A stretch of DNA of 43,490 nucleotides from a virus, in the IMG/VR virus record IMGVR_UViG_3300044949_001377, positions 1 to 43,490 of that record, one strand, 5' to 3'. Below are positions 15,551-23,956 of the stretch, piece by piece. A model generated the notes under the pieces. The model searched no databases and had not been told where the DNA came from. It saw only the letters and a list, made by a program, of their open reading frames with translations. Made by a program: the position numbers and the translations under genes. Numbering within the stretch: position 1 is the first letter of the stretch; each line of letters starts with the position of its first letter.

Positions 15551-15960
15551 TACTCTAAAAAGCCTCGATCTTTTTTGTACATGTGGTAATGCTGGCGTAT
15601 ATTGCGCAAATCAAGGCCTTCGTTTTTGGCAAAAGACTGAATCAGCCTGTTCCAGGGAATCCTTAAGACTGCTTTACGGTGTACATCAGGAGAGACATTG
15701 ACATAATGAATGCCTTCGACCCAGCCTTTATCAGGTGTTTTTCTACCAATCGCAATCCAATTGCGGATGGTTTGATCTGAGACGCCCAAACGTTTGCCAC
15801 ATTCTTCTGTCGAGATGTACTCATCGGCAAAAGCTTCTGGATTTAAAGCGTCTGTTTCACCGTTGGCGTAACGACTGTGCCACATGGAACCAAGGATATT
15901 CTTGATTCCTTTGAGTTCGTACGCAATATCCTCTAAACTTTTGCGTAATCCGTACTGCAT
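15550..15960 (-). CDS. Excisionase/MerR-like DNA-binding protein
   Basis: In this 136-residue protein, residues 48-100 read EYISTEECGKRLGVSDQTIRNW, then a wing with EGIHYVNVSPDVHRKAVLRIPWNRL. That is the winged-helix layout of Xis and related regulators (helix, turn, recognition helix with 'S..TIr.w', then a positively charged wing). It is the first gene of the minus block running to dcd, so it may regulate that block. Its start is 52 bases from the divergent membrane-protein gene at 16013, a shared promoter region with TATATG-like sequences. Confidence 0.7.
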   Translation of the reverse strand: MQYGLRKSLEDIAYELKGIKNILGSMWHSRYANGETDALNPEAFADEYISTEECGKRLGVSDQTIRNWIAIGRKTPDKGWVEGIHYVNVSPDVHRKAVLRIPWNRLIQSFAKNEGLDLRNIRQHYHMYKKDRGFLE

Positions 15961-16012
15961 ACCGACACATCCTTTGTTTATATGTTAGTCTTTGGGAAAA
16001 CAATTTGCGACT

Positions 16013-16312
16013 ATGGAAGAGCAAATCCCACCTAGCCAACCTCCTATTCCTCAGCCTATGGACGGTCAGATCACTCCTGAGCTAGTGGCACAGATGAAAG
16101 CAAGGGCACGGGAGCTTGCCATCCAGCAAACCATTGCACAACAAGCAGTAATTCCACAGCAGCAACCTCAGGTTGTTTATGTGCGACGCAATTTAACAGT
16201 CGCCGAAATCCTGTTGGTTATCCTGCTTTCTTGTGGGATTGTGACAGGTGTTCAATGGACCTGGAACATTGTAACGAATGTTTTGCCGCGTGTCGAGATT
16301 AAGGTGCGCTAA
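16013..16312 (+). CDS. Small single-pass membrane protein, Gln/Pro-rich N terminus
   Basis: This 99-residue protein starts at the ATG at 16013; the in-frame TTG at 15992 lies in the leader. The first 60 residues are Gln/Pro-rich (PPSQPPIPQPMDG) and hydrophilic. Residues about 66-90 (TVAEILLVILLSCGIVTGVQWTW) form one transmembrane helix, and the C terminus is short and basic. A long soluble N-terminal part with a C-terminal anchor is unlike a classical holin. A spanin-like or host-membrane role is possible but not shown by sequence. Confidence 0.65.
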   Translation: MEEQIPPSQPPIPQPMDGQITPELVAQMKARARELAIQQTIAQQAVIPQQQPQVVYVRRNLTVAEILLVILLSCGIVTGVQWTWNIVTNVLPRVEIKVR

Positions 16313-16323
16313 ATAAGCGGATC

Positions 16324-16329
16324 TATAAT
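16324..16329 (+). promoter_or_regulatory. Putative -10 promoter element (TATAAT)
   Basis: TATAATTGAGA, identical over 11 bases to the element at 2641, lies 28 bases before the GTG start of the fibre gene. No convincing -35 box is seen. Confidence 0.45.
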
Positions 16330-16356
16330 TGAGAGAAAGAATTGCGTAGTAAATAG

Positions 16357-18144
16357 GTGGCCAATCGCCGTATTTCAGAATTCCCTGCCATCAGTGGTGG
16401 CGAGATTGATGAACAGGACCTGCTAACGCTGGTTCATGTTTTTGAGGTTGACCCCACTCTACGAAACAAAAAAATTACCTTTACGCAGTTCAAGGAATAT
16501 CTCAATGAGTACTATGCACCCGCTAGTGGTGCAACCTTTAGTGGAAACGTCACTATCTCCGGGAACTTAACAGTTACTGGTACAAGTTCATTCAATTCTA
16601 TTACGGCGTCAGGTTCTAGTACGTTCAGTGGAATCGTTGTACAAAACAACGCAGTTGTCAGCGGTACCGTCAGTGGCGTCACCATTACGGGTACCAACGT
16701 ACAGGGCACGAATGTTAATGGCGTAACTGCCACGGTTGTGACAGCGACTGGTACAACGAGTGCTTTTACATCAGGCGTTTATCAAAACCTATCTGGTGCC
16801 ACGATCACAGGTGGGATTGTCCGTTCGCCTTCAGGTGTTTTCACCAACCTGAGCGGTGTCACCATCACGGGCACAACTGTTGCAGCAACCACAGGCACAT
16901 TCCAGGCTCTTGGTACGCCCATCCTGGATGTCAGCGGTAATCTTTCCGTTGCCAGTGGCTTAACCGTTACAGGTACAGCACAATTTGCTAGCGGTGTTCA
17001 AGTCACCGGTACTCTGTCGGGAACAACAGTAACTGGTACAACGGCACGTTTTAGTACTGTCACTGGTGTATCTGGTGTTTTCACGACACAATTATCTGGT
17101 GCCACCATTACAGGTGATACGGTAACCGCTTCTAACATCACAGGCGTTTCTGGGACATTTACCACCAGGGTTTTTGGTGCAACCGTCACAGGTAATACGG
17201 GTGCTTTTGGTAATGTCTCCGGCATCTCCGGTGTTTTTACACAGTTACTTTCAGGCGCAGTCATCACGGGTGACACGGGACGCTACACAACACTCACCGG
17301 TGCATCCGGTACCTTTACAACGCTTTCGGGTACAACTGTCACTGGTGACAGTGTATCAGCAACAATTGTTTCTGGTGTGTCAGGTGTTTTTAATAGCAGG
17401 GTATCAGCTACCACAATTACTGGCGCATCGGGAATCTTTACAACACTGACGAGTGCAAGCGGTACCTTCACCACTCAACTCTCAGGTGCAACCATTACCG
17501 GTAACGTCGGTAGCTTTACGTCTTTGACGGGTGCAACCGGTACATTTACCACACGTGTTTCTGGTCTGCTTGTCACAGGAGACACTGGCAGCTTTACAAA
17601 CTTGACCGGTATTGCTGGTGTATTCACAACCAGTATCTCCGGTGCCACAGTCACTGGTAATACGATCCAAGGTACGTCTGGTGTCTTTGTCAATCTTAGT
17701 GGCACGACCATTACAGGCACAACGGTCAATGCAACGACTGGTGTCTTTAACACTCTTCAAGCAACCAACCTTTCGTTTACGAACACAACTGTTTCAGGTG
17801 ATTTAAACGTCCTTGGTTCTGGCTTCTTTGCTTCTGGTGTTCAGGTCACTGGTACGCTCAGCGGCACGACCATTACAGGTACCAACATTCAAGCTGTAAC
17901 CACATCGGCAACAACCGGTACTTTTACTTCGTTAACAGGAACAACAACCACTGGTACGACTGCGACATTCACTACTGTTTCAGGTGTAACAGTCACAGGT
18001 GCAACAGGTGTATTTACAAACATCACAGGCAGTACGCTTGCCATCACAACACCATCTGGTGCAACACCTGCAATCGTTTGTTCAGGCGTTGTATCAGGTA
18101 GTGCCAGTGGCTTTGTAATCCAAGGGCCGTTAATTATTTTGTAA
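16357..18144 (+). CDS. Long tail fibre built of SGxTxTG repeats
   Basis: This 595-residue protein starts at GTG. An N-terminal domain (MANRRISEFPAISGGEI, then QDLLTLVHVFE) of about 50 residues is typical of fibre attachment ends. The rest is an array of imperfect repeats centred on SGATITG / TGTFTT / SGVFTT, recurring roughly every 10-12 residues. These would fold as a beta-helix or triple-stranded beta stack of a trimeric fibre. Nearly every residue is Gly, Ser, Thr, Val, Ala or Phe, and charged residues are almost absent. There is no S74 chaperone end here; the protein just stops at GPLIIL. The next fibre gene carries the same repeat style, and an HNH gene lies between. Confidence 0.85.
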   Translation: MANRRISEFPAISGGEIDEQDLLTLVHVFEVDPTLRNKKITFTQFKEYLNEYYAPASGATFSGNVTISGNLTVTGTSSFNSITASGSSTFSGIVVQNNAVVSGTVSGVTITGTNVQGTNVNGVTATVVTATGTTSAFTSGVYQNLSGATITGGIVRSPSGVFTNLSGVTITGTTVAATTGTFQALGTPILDVSGNLSVASGLTVTGTAQFASGVQVTGTLSGTTVTGTTARFSTVTGVSGVFTTQLSGATITGDTVTASNITGVSGTFTTRVFGATVTGNTGAFGNVSGISGVFTQLLSGAVITGDTGRYTTLTGASGTFTTLSGTTVTGDSVSATIVSGVSGVFNSRVSATTITGASGIFTTLTSASGTFTTQLSGATITGNVGSFTSLTGATGTFTTRVSGLLVTGDTGSFTNLTGIAGVFTTSISGATVTGNTIQGTSGVFVNLSGTTITGTTVNATTGVFNTLQATNLSFTNTTVSGDLNVLGSGFFASGVQVTGTLSGTTITGTNIQAVTTSATTGTFTSLTGTTTTGTTATFTTVSGVTVTGATGVFTNITGSTLAITTPSGATPAIVCSGVVSGSASGFVIQGPLIIL

Positions 18145-18168
18145 GATAGAAGACCATGGAGTATCTAA

Positions 18169-18702
18169 ATGCAAGCCAAGCCACTTCCTCCCCTGAGGCT
18201 GGTCGAGCAGTATTTGAAATTAGATTCAACAAGCCCCAGTGGACTACGCTGGATTAAGCGTCCTTCACCTGCTGTAGACAAGGGAGATATTGCTGGATAT
18301 TTACATCAAGACTCAAATCGATGGATGGTGAAATTCAAATCAAAACTCTATCTTGCTTACCGTATTGTTTTTTATTTAACACACAAAAAAGACCCAGGAA
18401 ATCTTCAAATTGACCACATTAACGGAAAGCCGAGCAATAATTGTATTGAAAACTTAAGACTTGCTACTCCACAGCAAAATTGCGCAGCACGCATAAAAAC
18501 AAGAAAGAAAAACGGACAAAAACCGTCAAAATATAGAGGTGTTAAATGGGACGCAGGACGAAAGAAGTGGAAAGCATACATTACTTATAAATTGAAAAGG
18601 ATTGAACTAGGACGTTTTGAAACAGAAGAAGAGGCCGCAATCGCTTATGACAAAGCAAATAAAGAGTTGAATGGCGACTTTGCTGTTCTTAATTTACCTT
18701 GA
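18169..18702 (+). CDS. HNH homing endonuclease with AP2 domain
   Basis: This 177-residue protein starts LPPLRLVEQYLKLDSTSPSG. It has the HNH core LQIDHINGKPSNNCIENLRLAT at about residues 82-103, where DH, N and N positions are intact. A C-terminal AP2 domain follows (KYRGVKWDAGRKKWKAYI, then ELGRFETEEEAAIAYDKA). It is a close relative of the proteins at 3158 and 37072. It sits between two tail-fibre genes that share repeat units, a place where homing and recombination could shuffle host-range genes. Codon use is AT-richer than the fibres. Confidence 0.93.
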   Translation: MQAKPLPPLRLVEQYLKLDSTSPSGLRWIKRPSPAVDKGDIAGYLHQDSNRWMVKFKSKLYLAYRIVFYLTHKKDPGNLQIDHINGKPSNNCIENLRLATPQQNCAARIKTRKKNGQKPSKYRGVKWDAGRKKWKAYITYKLKRIELGRFETEEEAAIAYDKANKELNGDFAVLNLP

Positions 18703-18744
18703 GCGTAATTTTTTCCGCTAAAATAAACAAAAAGAGACAACAAA

Positions 18745-20931
18745 ATGCCGTACGGAATTATTAAGATTGACACCATTACGTTTACCGATGGTGGCGTTGA
18801 CAAGAGTGTATCGATCTCTGGTTTAGTCCAGAATCCAACTTTTAGTGGCAATATTACCGTTACAGGTACTGTTTCGGGAAATACAATTCAAGGACAAACG
18901 GTATCAGGTGTAACAGTCACTGGCACTACGTCTAACTTCGCATCGGGTGTTTTCACCACGCAGATCTCTGGTGCAACCGTCACCGGTAACGTTGGTAGTT
19001 TTACCACAATTACAGGTGGTACTGTTACCTTAACCTCGGGTGTATTTGATGCAGGCACAGCTTCTGCGCCAAGCATTGCATTCACTGGCGATTTAAATAC
19101 CGGCATTTACTCTCCCGGCGCAGACCAAGTAGCGGTAGCAACTGGTGGAACTCGTCGATTAGTTATTCTTAGCGATGGAAAGGTAGGACTTGGCGCTGCT
19201 TCAGTTCTTCAGCAAGGATCTGGGGTTGATGGAGGCTCTGCGGCTGGAGTTCTTGAACTTTATAACGGCGGCACAGGCAATACTACACTTGAGAATACGG
19301 GAGCTTTCCCGATTCTTTTTAAGACAAACGGCAACGAACGTTTGCGCATCACCTCCGCTGGCCTCGTAGGCGTGGGGACTTCTGCGCCCAACTGCAGGTT
19401 TGAGGTTAGCGGTGGGTCTGCAATTACAACTCTTGCAAATAGCTATTCAAACTGCGGCATTCTCCACAACTACAGCGCATCGACGCTGCTTGCCATTGGC
19501 AATGACGGAACTTCGCCTGTTCTCCAGGGCGTCAACGCAACAAATAATACAGCGCGGAACATCCTGCTTAACCCTTTAGGAGGGTCAGTAGGGATTGGCA
19601 CTACAAGCCCTGCAGTATTGCTGCAACTTGGAAATACAGGATCTACTGGGCTAGGTTTTGATGCTTCAAATGCTGCAATACATGGCACTTTTGGCTCAGG
19701 TGGATCAATAGTTATTCGGGCGCAGATTTCTTCGTCTTCAGGCGGAGGACAGATTTTCCTTGGAGGCAGCACAAGAGGAGACGCTAACGTCAATTCGATT
19801 GTGTTTAGTACTGCGAATACGGATAGAGCAAAGATAGATGCAAATGGTTACCTAACGATTGCTAGCAATCGTATCAATGGATTTGAGCTTGATGGTAGCT
19901 CTGGCACTATTTTCAATTCTTTTGGATCTGGTGGTAATTTAACTTTGCGGGCGCAATCTGGATCTATAGCGGGTGGCGGCGAAATCTTCTTGGGTGGTAG
20001 CACAAGGGGCGATGCAAACGTTAATGCAATTGTTTTTAGTAGTGCGAATACCGAACGCGCCCGCATCGACTCCAGCGGCAGGCTCTTAGTTGGCACGTCT
20101 TCTAGCCCTAGCGCAGGTCTTGGCCAATATGCACTTGCTGTTGTTCAGGGTTACGCAGGCGGTACAACTGGAGAAGGAATCCTAAGCATTGCGCGTGGCA
20201 AGGTTGCTACGTCGATGGTAAATACAGATACGGTTGGGCAAATTGCCTTTACTGATAACGCAGGCAATACGTTTGCAAAGATCTTTTCTTTTGTTGATGG
20301 AACCGTTTCATCTACGAGTGACCTCCCAGGCGGATTAACGTTCTCGACTACTGCCGACGGGGCAAGTTCTCCGACGGAGCGGATGAGGATTAGAAATAAT
20401 GGACGGACTGATTTTATTGGAACAGCTACAGATTACACACTTGTTACTGCAACCTCTCAATCTGCAGGAACAACTACAGAAATACTTACCGGCGTATATG
20501 GTAGCACAGGTGTAGGAAGCGGCACAGTTTCTTTCCGTGTTTATTCAAATGGCAATGTCCAAAATACTAACAACTCCTACGGCGCAATCTCCGACATCAA
20601 GCTGAAAGAAAACATTGCTGACGCCAACTCTCAGTGGTCTGACATCAAAGCTCTTCAGGTCCGCAAGTACAACTTCAAGGAAGGCCAGACCCACACCCAA
20701 ATCGGTCTTGTCGCCCAAGAAGTTGAACTGGTCTCCCCCGGCCTGGTCACCGAATCCCCCAACCGCGACGCTGAAGGCAACGACCTTGGCACCGTCACCA
20801 AATCGGTGAACTACTCGGTGCTTTACATGAAGGCAGTGAAGGCGCTACAGGAAGCAATGGAGCGCATCGAAACCCTTGAGGCCAGCAATGCAGATCTCCT
20901 CGCACGAGTTTCTGCTCTTGAAGACAGCTAG
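18745..20931 (+). CDS. Tail fibre with C-terminal S74 self-cleaving chaperone
   Basis: A 728-residue protein with four parts. Residues 1-100 have the same SGATVTG repeats as the preceding fibre. Residues 110-480 are glycine-rich units with 'TNGNERLRI', 'STGLGF' and 'STANTDRAKID' repeats. There is a near-tandem duplication of about 70 residues (two copies of FGSGG..., GGSTRGDANVN). Residues 613-728 are the intramolecular chaperone: ISDIKLKENI holds the Ser616/Lys621 dyad, then IGLVAQEVE and a coiled-coil end (ALQEAMERIETLEASNADL). Known S74 domains trimerise fibres and then cut themselves off just before the Ser. The last 120 codons shift to high GC, suggesting a module swapped in. Confidence 0.9.
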   Translation: MPYGIIKIDTITFTDGGVDKSVSISGLVQNPTFSGNITVTGTVSGNTIQGQTVSGVTVTGTTSNFASGVFTTQISGATVTGNVGSFTTITGGTVTLTSGVFDAGTASAPSIAFTGDLNTGIYSPGADQVAVATGGTRRLVILSDGKVGLGAASVLQQGSGVDGGSAAGVLELYNGGTGNTTLENTGAFPILFKTNGNERLRITSAGLVGVGTSAPNCRFEVSGGSAITTLANSYSNCGILHNYSASTLLAIGNDGTSPVLQGVNATNNTARNILLNPLGGSVGIGTTSPAVLLQLGNTGSTGLGFDASNAAIHGTFGSGGSIVIRAQISSSSGGGQIFLGGSTRGDANVNSIVFSTANTDRAKIDANGYLTIASNRINGFELDGSSGTIFNSFGSGGNLTLRAQSGSIAGGGEIFLGGSTRGDANVNAIVFSSANTERARIDSSGRLLVGTSSSPSAGLGQYALAVVQGYAGGTTGEGILSIARGKVATSMVNTDTVGQIAFTDNAGNTFAKIFSFVDGTVSSTSDLPGGLTFSTTADGASSPTERMRIRNNGRTDFIGTATDYTLVTATSQSAGTTTEILTGVYGSTGVGSGTVSFRVYSNGNVQNTNNSYGAISDIKLKENIADANSQWSDIKALQVRKYNFKEGQTHTQIGLVAQEVELVSPGLVTESPNRDAEGNDLGTVTKSVNYSVLYMKAVKALQEAMERIETLEASNADLLARVSALEDS

Positions 20932-21056
20932 ACGAGTCCCCTCCAATACTGTGCCTGGCTGAATTATCTGGAATTTCCGGATGGTTGCCACATGGTCTAA
21001 TGTGGTGGAGCGGCGAGTTTGCACCTCCCGCTCCTGGCCACAGTTCCCGAGAAACC

Positions 21057-21521
21057 ATGACCCAACAAGATTACGACAACGATCTCGTCTTTCGCACGAA
21101 CGGAAAGGAACGCTTTCGCTTCGACGGGAACGGACCGTGGGAATCCGTGACTCCCTCAACTGAGCTTGCAGTTGCGCCCAGCAAAGGTCTTGAGGTTGGT
21201 GGGGATACACCGCCTTCCATTAATTTCCATATGGGTCCAACCCTTAAAGAAATTGCTCGCTTTACTGAAGAAGGTTTTTACTACAAAGGTGAGTTTGTTG
21301 ATGACGCCGGTGAAGTGCATCGGCTACTGAAGGACGTGCTGAATGGCATTTGCTATAAGCAACTGTGCATTGATCTTATCAATAACGCTCACGCTGGGAA
21401 ATCTGGGCAAATGGGCTGGACCAGCAAAGCGGAAGACCAACTTTTGAAGCGTGCTGCCGAAGCATGTGGACCTGATTGCTTTACTCCAACAACGTGGAAC
21501 ATTCTTACTCAAACCGTTTAG
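21057..21521 (+). CDS. Fibre-associated or virion protein, hypothetical
   Basis: This 154-residue protein uses the ATG at 21057 (MTQQDYDNDLVF). An upstream in-frame stretch from 20985 lies in a region that looks like leader and contains a short CCACA/TGTGG inverted repeat. The first residues (RTNGKERFRFDGNG) echo the 'TNGNERLRI' units of the preceding fibre, so it may be a tail tip or a fibre-related protein. The C-terminal half is helical with four cysteines (GICYKQLCIDLI, CGPDCF). Function unknown. Confidence 0.55.
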   Translation: MTQQDYDNDLVFRTNGKERFRFDGNGPWESVTPSTELAVAPSKGLEVGGDTPPSINFHMGPTLKEIARFTEEGFYYKGEFVDDAGEVHRLLKDVLNGICYKQLCIDLINNAHAGKSGQMGWTSKAEDQLLKRAAEACGPDCFTPTTWNILTQTV

Positions 21522-21539
21522 TCACTTGCTCTAGTAACC

Positions 21540-21803
21540 ATGAATTTAATTGCAACCTTTAAGGTGCCAGTGTCGTTTTGTCTTGACTCTGAGCAGATCA
21601 AAGAAGCACAAGCAGCACTCAACACCTATCACCTTGGTGATGCCGAGTGCAATTGTTTGAACCCGGAAACCATGCAGTATGAGCCAAAGTATCCCGAAAA
21701 AGAAACTGATGAGTTTAAGCAAAGCATGGGCGACATTAAAATGACTCGCACTGCTTTCGTGACAGTGGGACTGGACTACAAAGGCGGTTTGTCGATTCTT
21801 TAG
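21540..21803 (+). CDS. Hypothetical small phage protein
   Basis: An 87-residue soluble protein, acidic, with two Cys in CNCLNPETMQYEPKYPEKE and a beta-rich end (AFVTVGLDYKGGLSIL). The start is an ATG 18 bases after the previous stop, with no visible Shine-Dalgarno sequence; TCTAGT lies just upstream. No family is recognised. It continues the late plus-strand block between fibre and endolysin genes. Confidence 0.5.
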   Translation: MNLIATFKVPVSFCLDSEQIKEAQAALNTYHLGDAECNCLNPETMQYEPKYPEKETDEFKQSMGDIKMTRTAFVTVGLDYKGGLSIL

Positions 21804-21864
21804 TCAGAGCCAGAAGGCTTTGACCCTAGTGTTACTGGCTTTAAAATAAGAAAAACCATTTGTT

Positions 21865-22188
21865 ATGGCACAAACTACTTGGGATATTGCTCAACTTGAA
21901 CGTCATCTTCCTGATGGGAATACTTGTCCTGATGGTGCTGTTTACACGGCACACTGGACTGCATCTCTGGAAGAAGATAGTGAATCTGCTAGTGCATATG
22001 GCTCTGTGGGTTTTGGTGATCCAGACCCCGCTACCTTTGTGCCTTTTAGTCAACTCACCAAGGAAGAAGTCCTTAACTGGGTTTTTGAAGCCTTGGGTCC
22101 TGATCAAGTTGTTACCATCCAAGAAGGACTGTACAACCAGATCCAACAAAAACTTCACCCGACTTCAGAAGCTGGTGTCCCCTGGTGA
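21865..22188 (+). CDS. Small tail or structural protein (DUF7936-like)
   Basis: This 107-residue protein reads TTWDIAQLERHLPDG, then VYTAHWTASLEEDSESASAYGSV, then a helix LTKEEVLNWVFEAL and a final PW. The arrangement 'W.i..ld....dG.v...hw....dg...a..yG.vgf' with a closing 'PW' resembles a small family common in cyanophages (DUF7936 as I recall it). It is probably structural. The preceding 60 bases contain a 6-bp AGCCAG/CTGGCT inverted repeat and a TAAAAT -10-like element. Confidence 0.55.
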   Translation: MAQTTWDIAQLERHLPDGNTCPDGAVYTAHWTASLEEDSESASAYGSVGFGDPDPATFVPFSQLTKEEVLNWVFEALGPDQVVTIQEGLYNQIQQKLHPTSEAGVPW

Positions 22189-22195
22189 TTTTTGT

Positions 22196-22201
22196 TATAC
22201 T
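22196..22201 (+). promoter_or_regulatory. Putative -10 promoter element (TATACT)
   Basis: TATACT lies 22 bases upstream of the ATG at 22223, directly after the preceding gene's stop. TTTTT just before it (22189-22193) could also terminate the upstream transcript. Confidence 0.35.
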
Positions 22202-22222
22202 CTTTGAAGTTATCTGTTCCTT

Positions 22223-22408
22223 ATGGCTTGCACAAAGTCTCAGCTAGTTAGCGCCATCAATTCTTTTGGTTCTGCACGTGCCACTGGTGATGGCAACCTG
22301 ATTGCTTTCTCTGCTAATCTCATCGGTCAACTGATTGATACAATTGAGTTTGCACCAGAGGAAGAAGCAGTGGAAGACACTGAAGTCAAAGAAGCCGTAC
22401 CTGCTTGA
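22223..22408 (+). CDS. Hypothetical small acidic protein
   Basis: This 61-residue protein is helical in the first 45 residues (KSQLVSAINSFGSARATGDG, NLIAFSANLIGQLIDTIEF) and ends in a highly acidic tail (EEEAVEDTEVKEAVPA). Similar short proteins with this head-plus-acidic-tail plan are common in cyanophages as I recall, with no known function. It has its own promoter-like element and precedes the endolysin gene. Confidence 0.55.
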   Translation: MACTKSQLVSAINSFGSARATGDGNLIAFSANLIGQLIDTIEFAPEEEAVEDTEVKEAVPA

Positions 22409-22418
22409 TTATTGACCT

Positions 22419-22447
22419 GACCTAGAGTATTTGTAGTGCTCTAGGTC
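22419..22447 (+). promoter_or_regulatory. Hairpin in the endolysin leader
   Basis: A perfect 9-bp inverted repeat (GACCTAGAG / CTCTAGGTC) with an 11-base loop ends five bases before the ATG at 22453. It has no following T-run, so it is not a canonical terminator; it may gate translation of the endolysin. Confidence 0.5.
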
Positions 22448-22452
22448 GATAA

Positions 22453-23463
22453 ATGTCAATCAAACTCACGGACGCCGCTAAGTTTTTCAAAGGAGAACCT
22501 CAGCAAATTGACGCATTAGAATGGCTCCAGGCTCAGTTAACACCTGAGATCCTGGAGTCTTTTGCTGAGAAGTACCGTAATAAACCAAAACCTGCTCCAA
22601 TTGTAGATAATACTTGGGACGGTGTACTTGCGGCTGCTAAGCAAGCTGGTGCTACATGGCCGGAATGTGTTGCTGCACAATGGGCGCTTGAATCCGGCTG
22701 GGGCAAACACACGTCAGGTCAACATAACTACTTTGGACTGAAAGGATCTGGCTCTAGTGTCAACACACAAGAGTTCATCAACGGTCAATGGGTCACGATC
22801 AAAGCTGGTTTCATTGATTTTCCCGACTTACAAACCTGTGTCCATTACCTTGTTGACCGTTGGTACAAAGACTTTGGCCGCTTTAAAGGAGTCAATCGAG
22901 CTAGTAGTAGGAATGAGTGTGCTCGTCTATTGGTTAAAGAATCCTACGCAACAGATCCTGACTATGCCACCAAGTTGATTCAGATCATGGATCGACAGCT
23001 CCAAAACATTGGAGAAAAAGAAGATCCTAACCCACACAACAACAACTTCAATCCCTGGAGCCCATTCACGTACAAGATCACGCCTAACATCACGTACGGT
23101 GAATTAACTTTGAATCAGGAGGCTCGGCGTTTTACAAAACAGTATCAATGCGACACAGCAAAAGAACTGTGTTTATTCCTTGAAAAAGTACGTAAACAGT
23201 TTGGTAACAAACCATTGATCATCACCAGTGCTTCTCGTCCAGAACCCATTAATCAATCTGTGGGTGGCGCCAAAAACAGTGAGCACACTTACAGTGCTCC
23301 CTCCAAAGGCGCTATTGACTTTTACGTCGATGGAGTCAGTGTCTACACTGTGCAAGACTGGTGTGACAAAAATTGGCCTTACTCGCTAGGCTATGGTGCA
23401 CCAAAAGGATTCGTCCATCTTGGAATCAGAGAAGGCAAGCCTCGCGTCCGTTGGGTCTATTAA
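22453..23463 (+). CDS. Two-domain endolysin: GH73-like glucosaminidase plus M15 peptidase
   Basis: This 336-residue protein has two catalytic modules. Residues about 55-170 contain CVAAQWALESGWGKHTSGQ and NYFGLKG, the FlgJ/GH73-type motif with catalytic Glu80, which cuts the GlcNAc-MurNAc linkage. Residues about 210-336 contain ITSASRPEPIN, SEHTYS (His278), GAIDFYV (Asp289) and FVHLGIR (His322), the zinc triad of M15-type LAS peptidases that cleave stem peptides. Combining glycosidase and peptidase is typical of phage endolysins. A holin-like gene lies nearby on the minus strand. The wall enzymes at 1982, 4778 and 11360 are more likely virion-borne. Confidence 0.88.
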   Translation: MSIKLTDAAKFFKGEPQQIDALEWLQAQLTPEILESFAEKYRNKPKPAPIVDNTWDGVLAAAKQAGATWPECVAAQWALESGWGKHTSGQHNYFGLKGSGSSVNTQEFINGQWVTIKAGFIDFPDLQTCVHYLVDRWYKDFGRFKGVNRASSRNECARLLVKESYATDPDYATKLIQIMDRQLQNIGEKEDPNPHNNNFNPWSPFTYKITPNITYGELTLNQEARRFTKQYQCDTAKELCLFLEKVRKQFGNKPLIITSASRPEPINQSVGGAKNSEHTYSAPSKGAIDFYVDGVSVYTVQDWCDKNWPYSLGYGAPKGFVHLGIREGKPRVRWVY

Positions 23464-23464
23464 T

Positions 23465-23626
23465 GTGAAAAAATACAAAGAGCCGCAGATTAAGGTAAAT
23501 ATTTGCTGGCAAATTGGCGACGATAAAAAATGCGTGACCTTACCAAAGGAGCACGCATATGAAACTAGAGATTGGGTAGAAGAGCAAGGTGGATGTGTGT
23601 TCTGGTTTCAACCACTGCCTGATTGA
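23465..23626 (+). CDS. Small hypothetical protein, endolysin-linked
   Basis: A 53-residue protein beginning at GTG one base after the endolysin stop. It reads KEPQIKVNICWQIGDDKKC and then HAYETRDWVEEQGGCVFWF. The pattern of an I.W strand, a helix with 'W.EEQ' and a closing 'W.QPLP' occurs in small cyanophage proteins of unknown function, as I recall. An upstream in-frame start at 23393 would lie inside the endolysin gene and is not used here. Coupled translation with the endolysin is probable. Confidence 0.55.
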   Translation: MKKYKEPQIKVNICWQIGDDKKCVTLPKEHAYETRDWVEEQGGCVFWFQPLPD

Positions 23627-23791
23627 TCAGCGTTGCTTGGCGCGGCCAATGACTAAAGCAGCAATTTCAATCAGCTTATAAAGTTTCTCTACGACTTTAT
23701 TGTCGTGAGGAGTCGGAGTAAGAGCAACAATCATTGATGCAGCGGCATGAATTGCCAGTGCAATTTCAAGATACTGGTTAAGGTGGGTCAT
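23627..23791 (-). CDS. Small hydrophobic protein, holin candidate
   Basis: A 54-residue ORF on the minus strand, preceded by GGGAGA as a ribosome site. It reads MTHLNQYLEIALAIHAAASM and IVALTPTPHDNKVVEKLY then LIEIAALVIGRAKQR. Two hydrophobic helices (about residues 8-25 and 40-49) flank a TPTP turn, with a basic end. Two short membrane helices next to an endolysin gene suggest a class II holin or a small membrane helper. It ends one base after the plus gene's stop, so the two are convergent. The function is inferred. Confidence 0.55.
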   Translation of the reverse strand: MTHLNQYLEIALAIHAAASMIVALTPTPHDNKVVEKLYKLIEIAALVIGRAKQR

Positions 23792-23827
23792 GGGTATCTC
23801 CCGTTTCTTTTATTGTAAGACTGGATG

Positions 23828-23956
23828 TCATCGATCAAATAAATTGTCAAGATCTTCTTGTACAGCAAAGAAATCTTCCCAGTCTTTTTCAGTTGCTTCC
23901 GTATAAACGGGCCTTGGCTTGAGTTCTTTTGGCTCAGGCTTTTCTTTTGGTTCCAT
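23828..23956 (-). CDS. Hypothetical 42-residue acidic protein
   Basis: A short ORF (MEPKEKPEPKELKPRPVYTE, then ATEKDWEDFFAVQEDLDNLF) with a Lys/Glu/Pro-rich N terminus and an acidic helix. Its ATG overlaps the stop of the upstream 40-residue gene by one base (TAATG), which supports it as real. No function can be assigned. Confidence 0.55.
   Translation of the reverse strand: MEPKEKPEPKELKPRPVYTEATEKDWEDFFAVQEDLDNLFDR

Noticed and set aside
16998-17760. Several minus-strand ORFs of about 92 residues rich in Val, Pro and Thr
   Set aside because: They are the antisense reading of the tail-fibre repeats and repeat with the same period.
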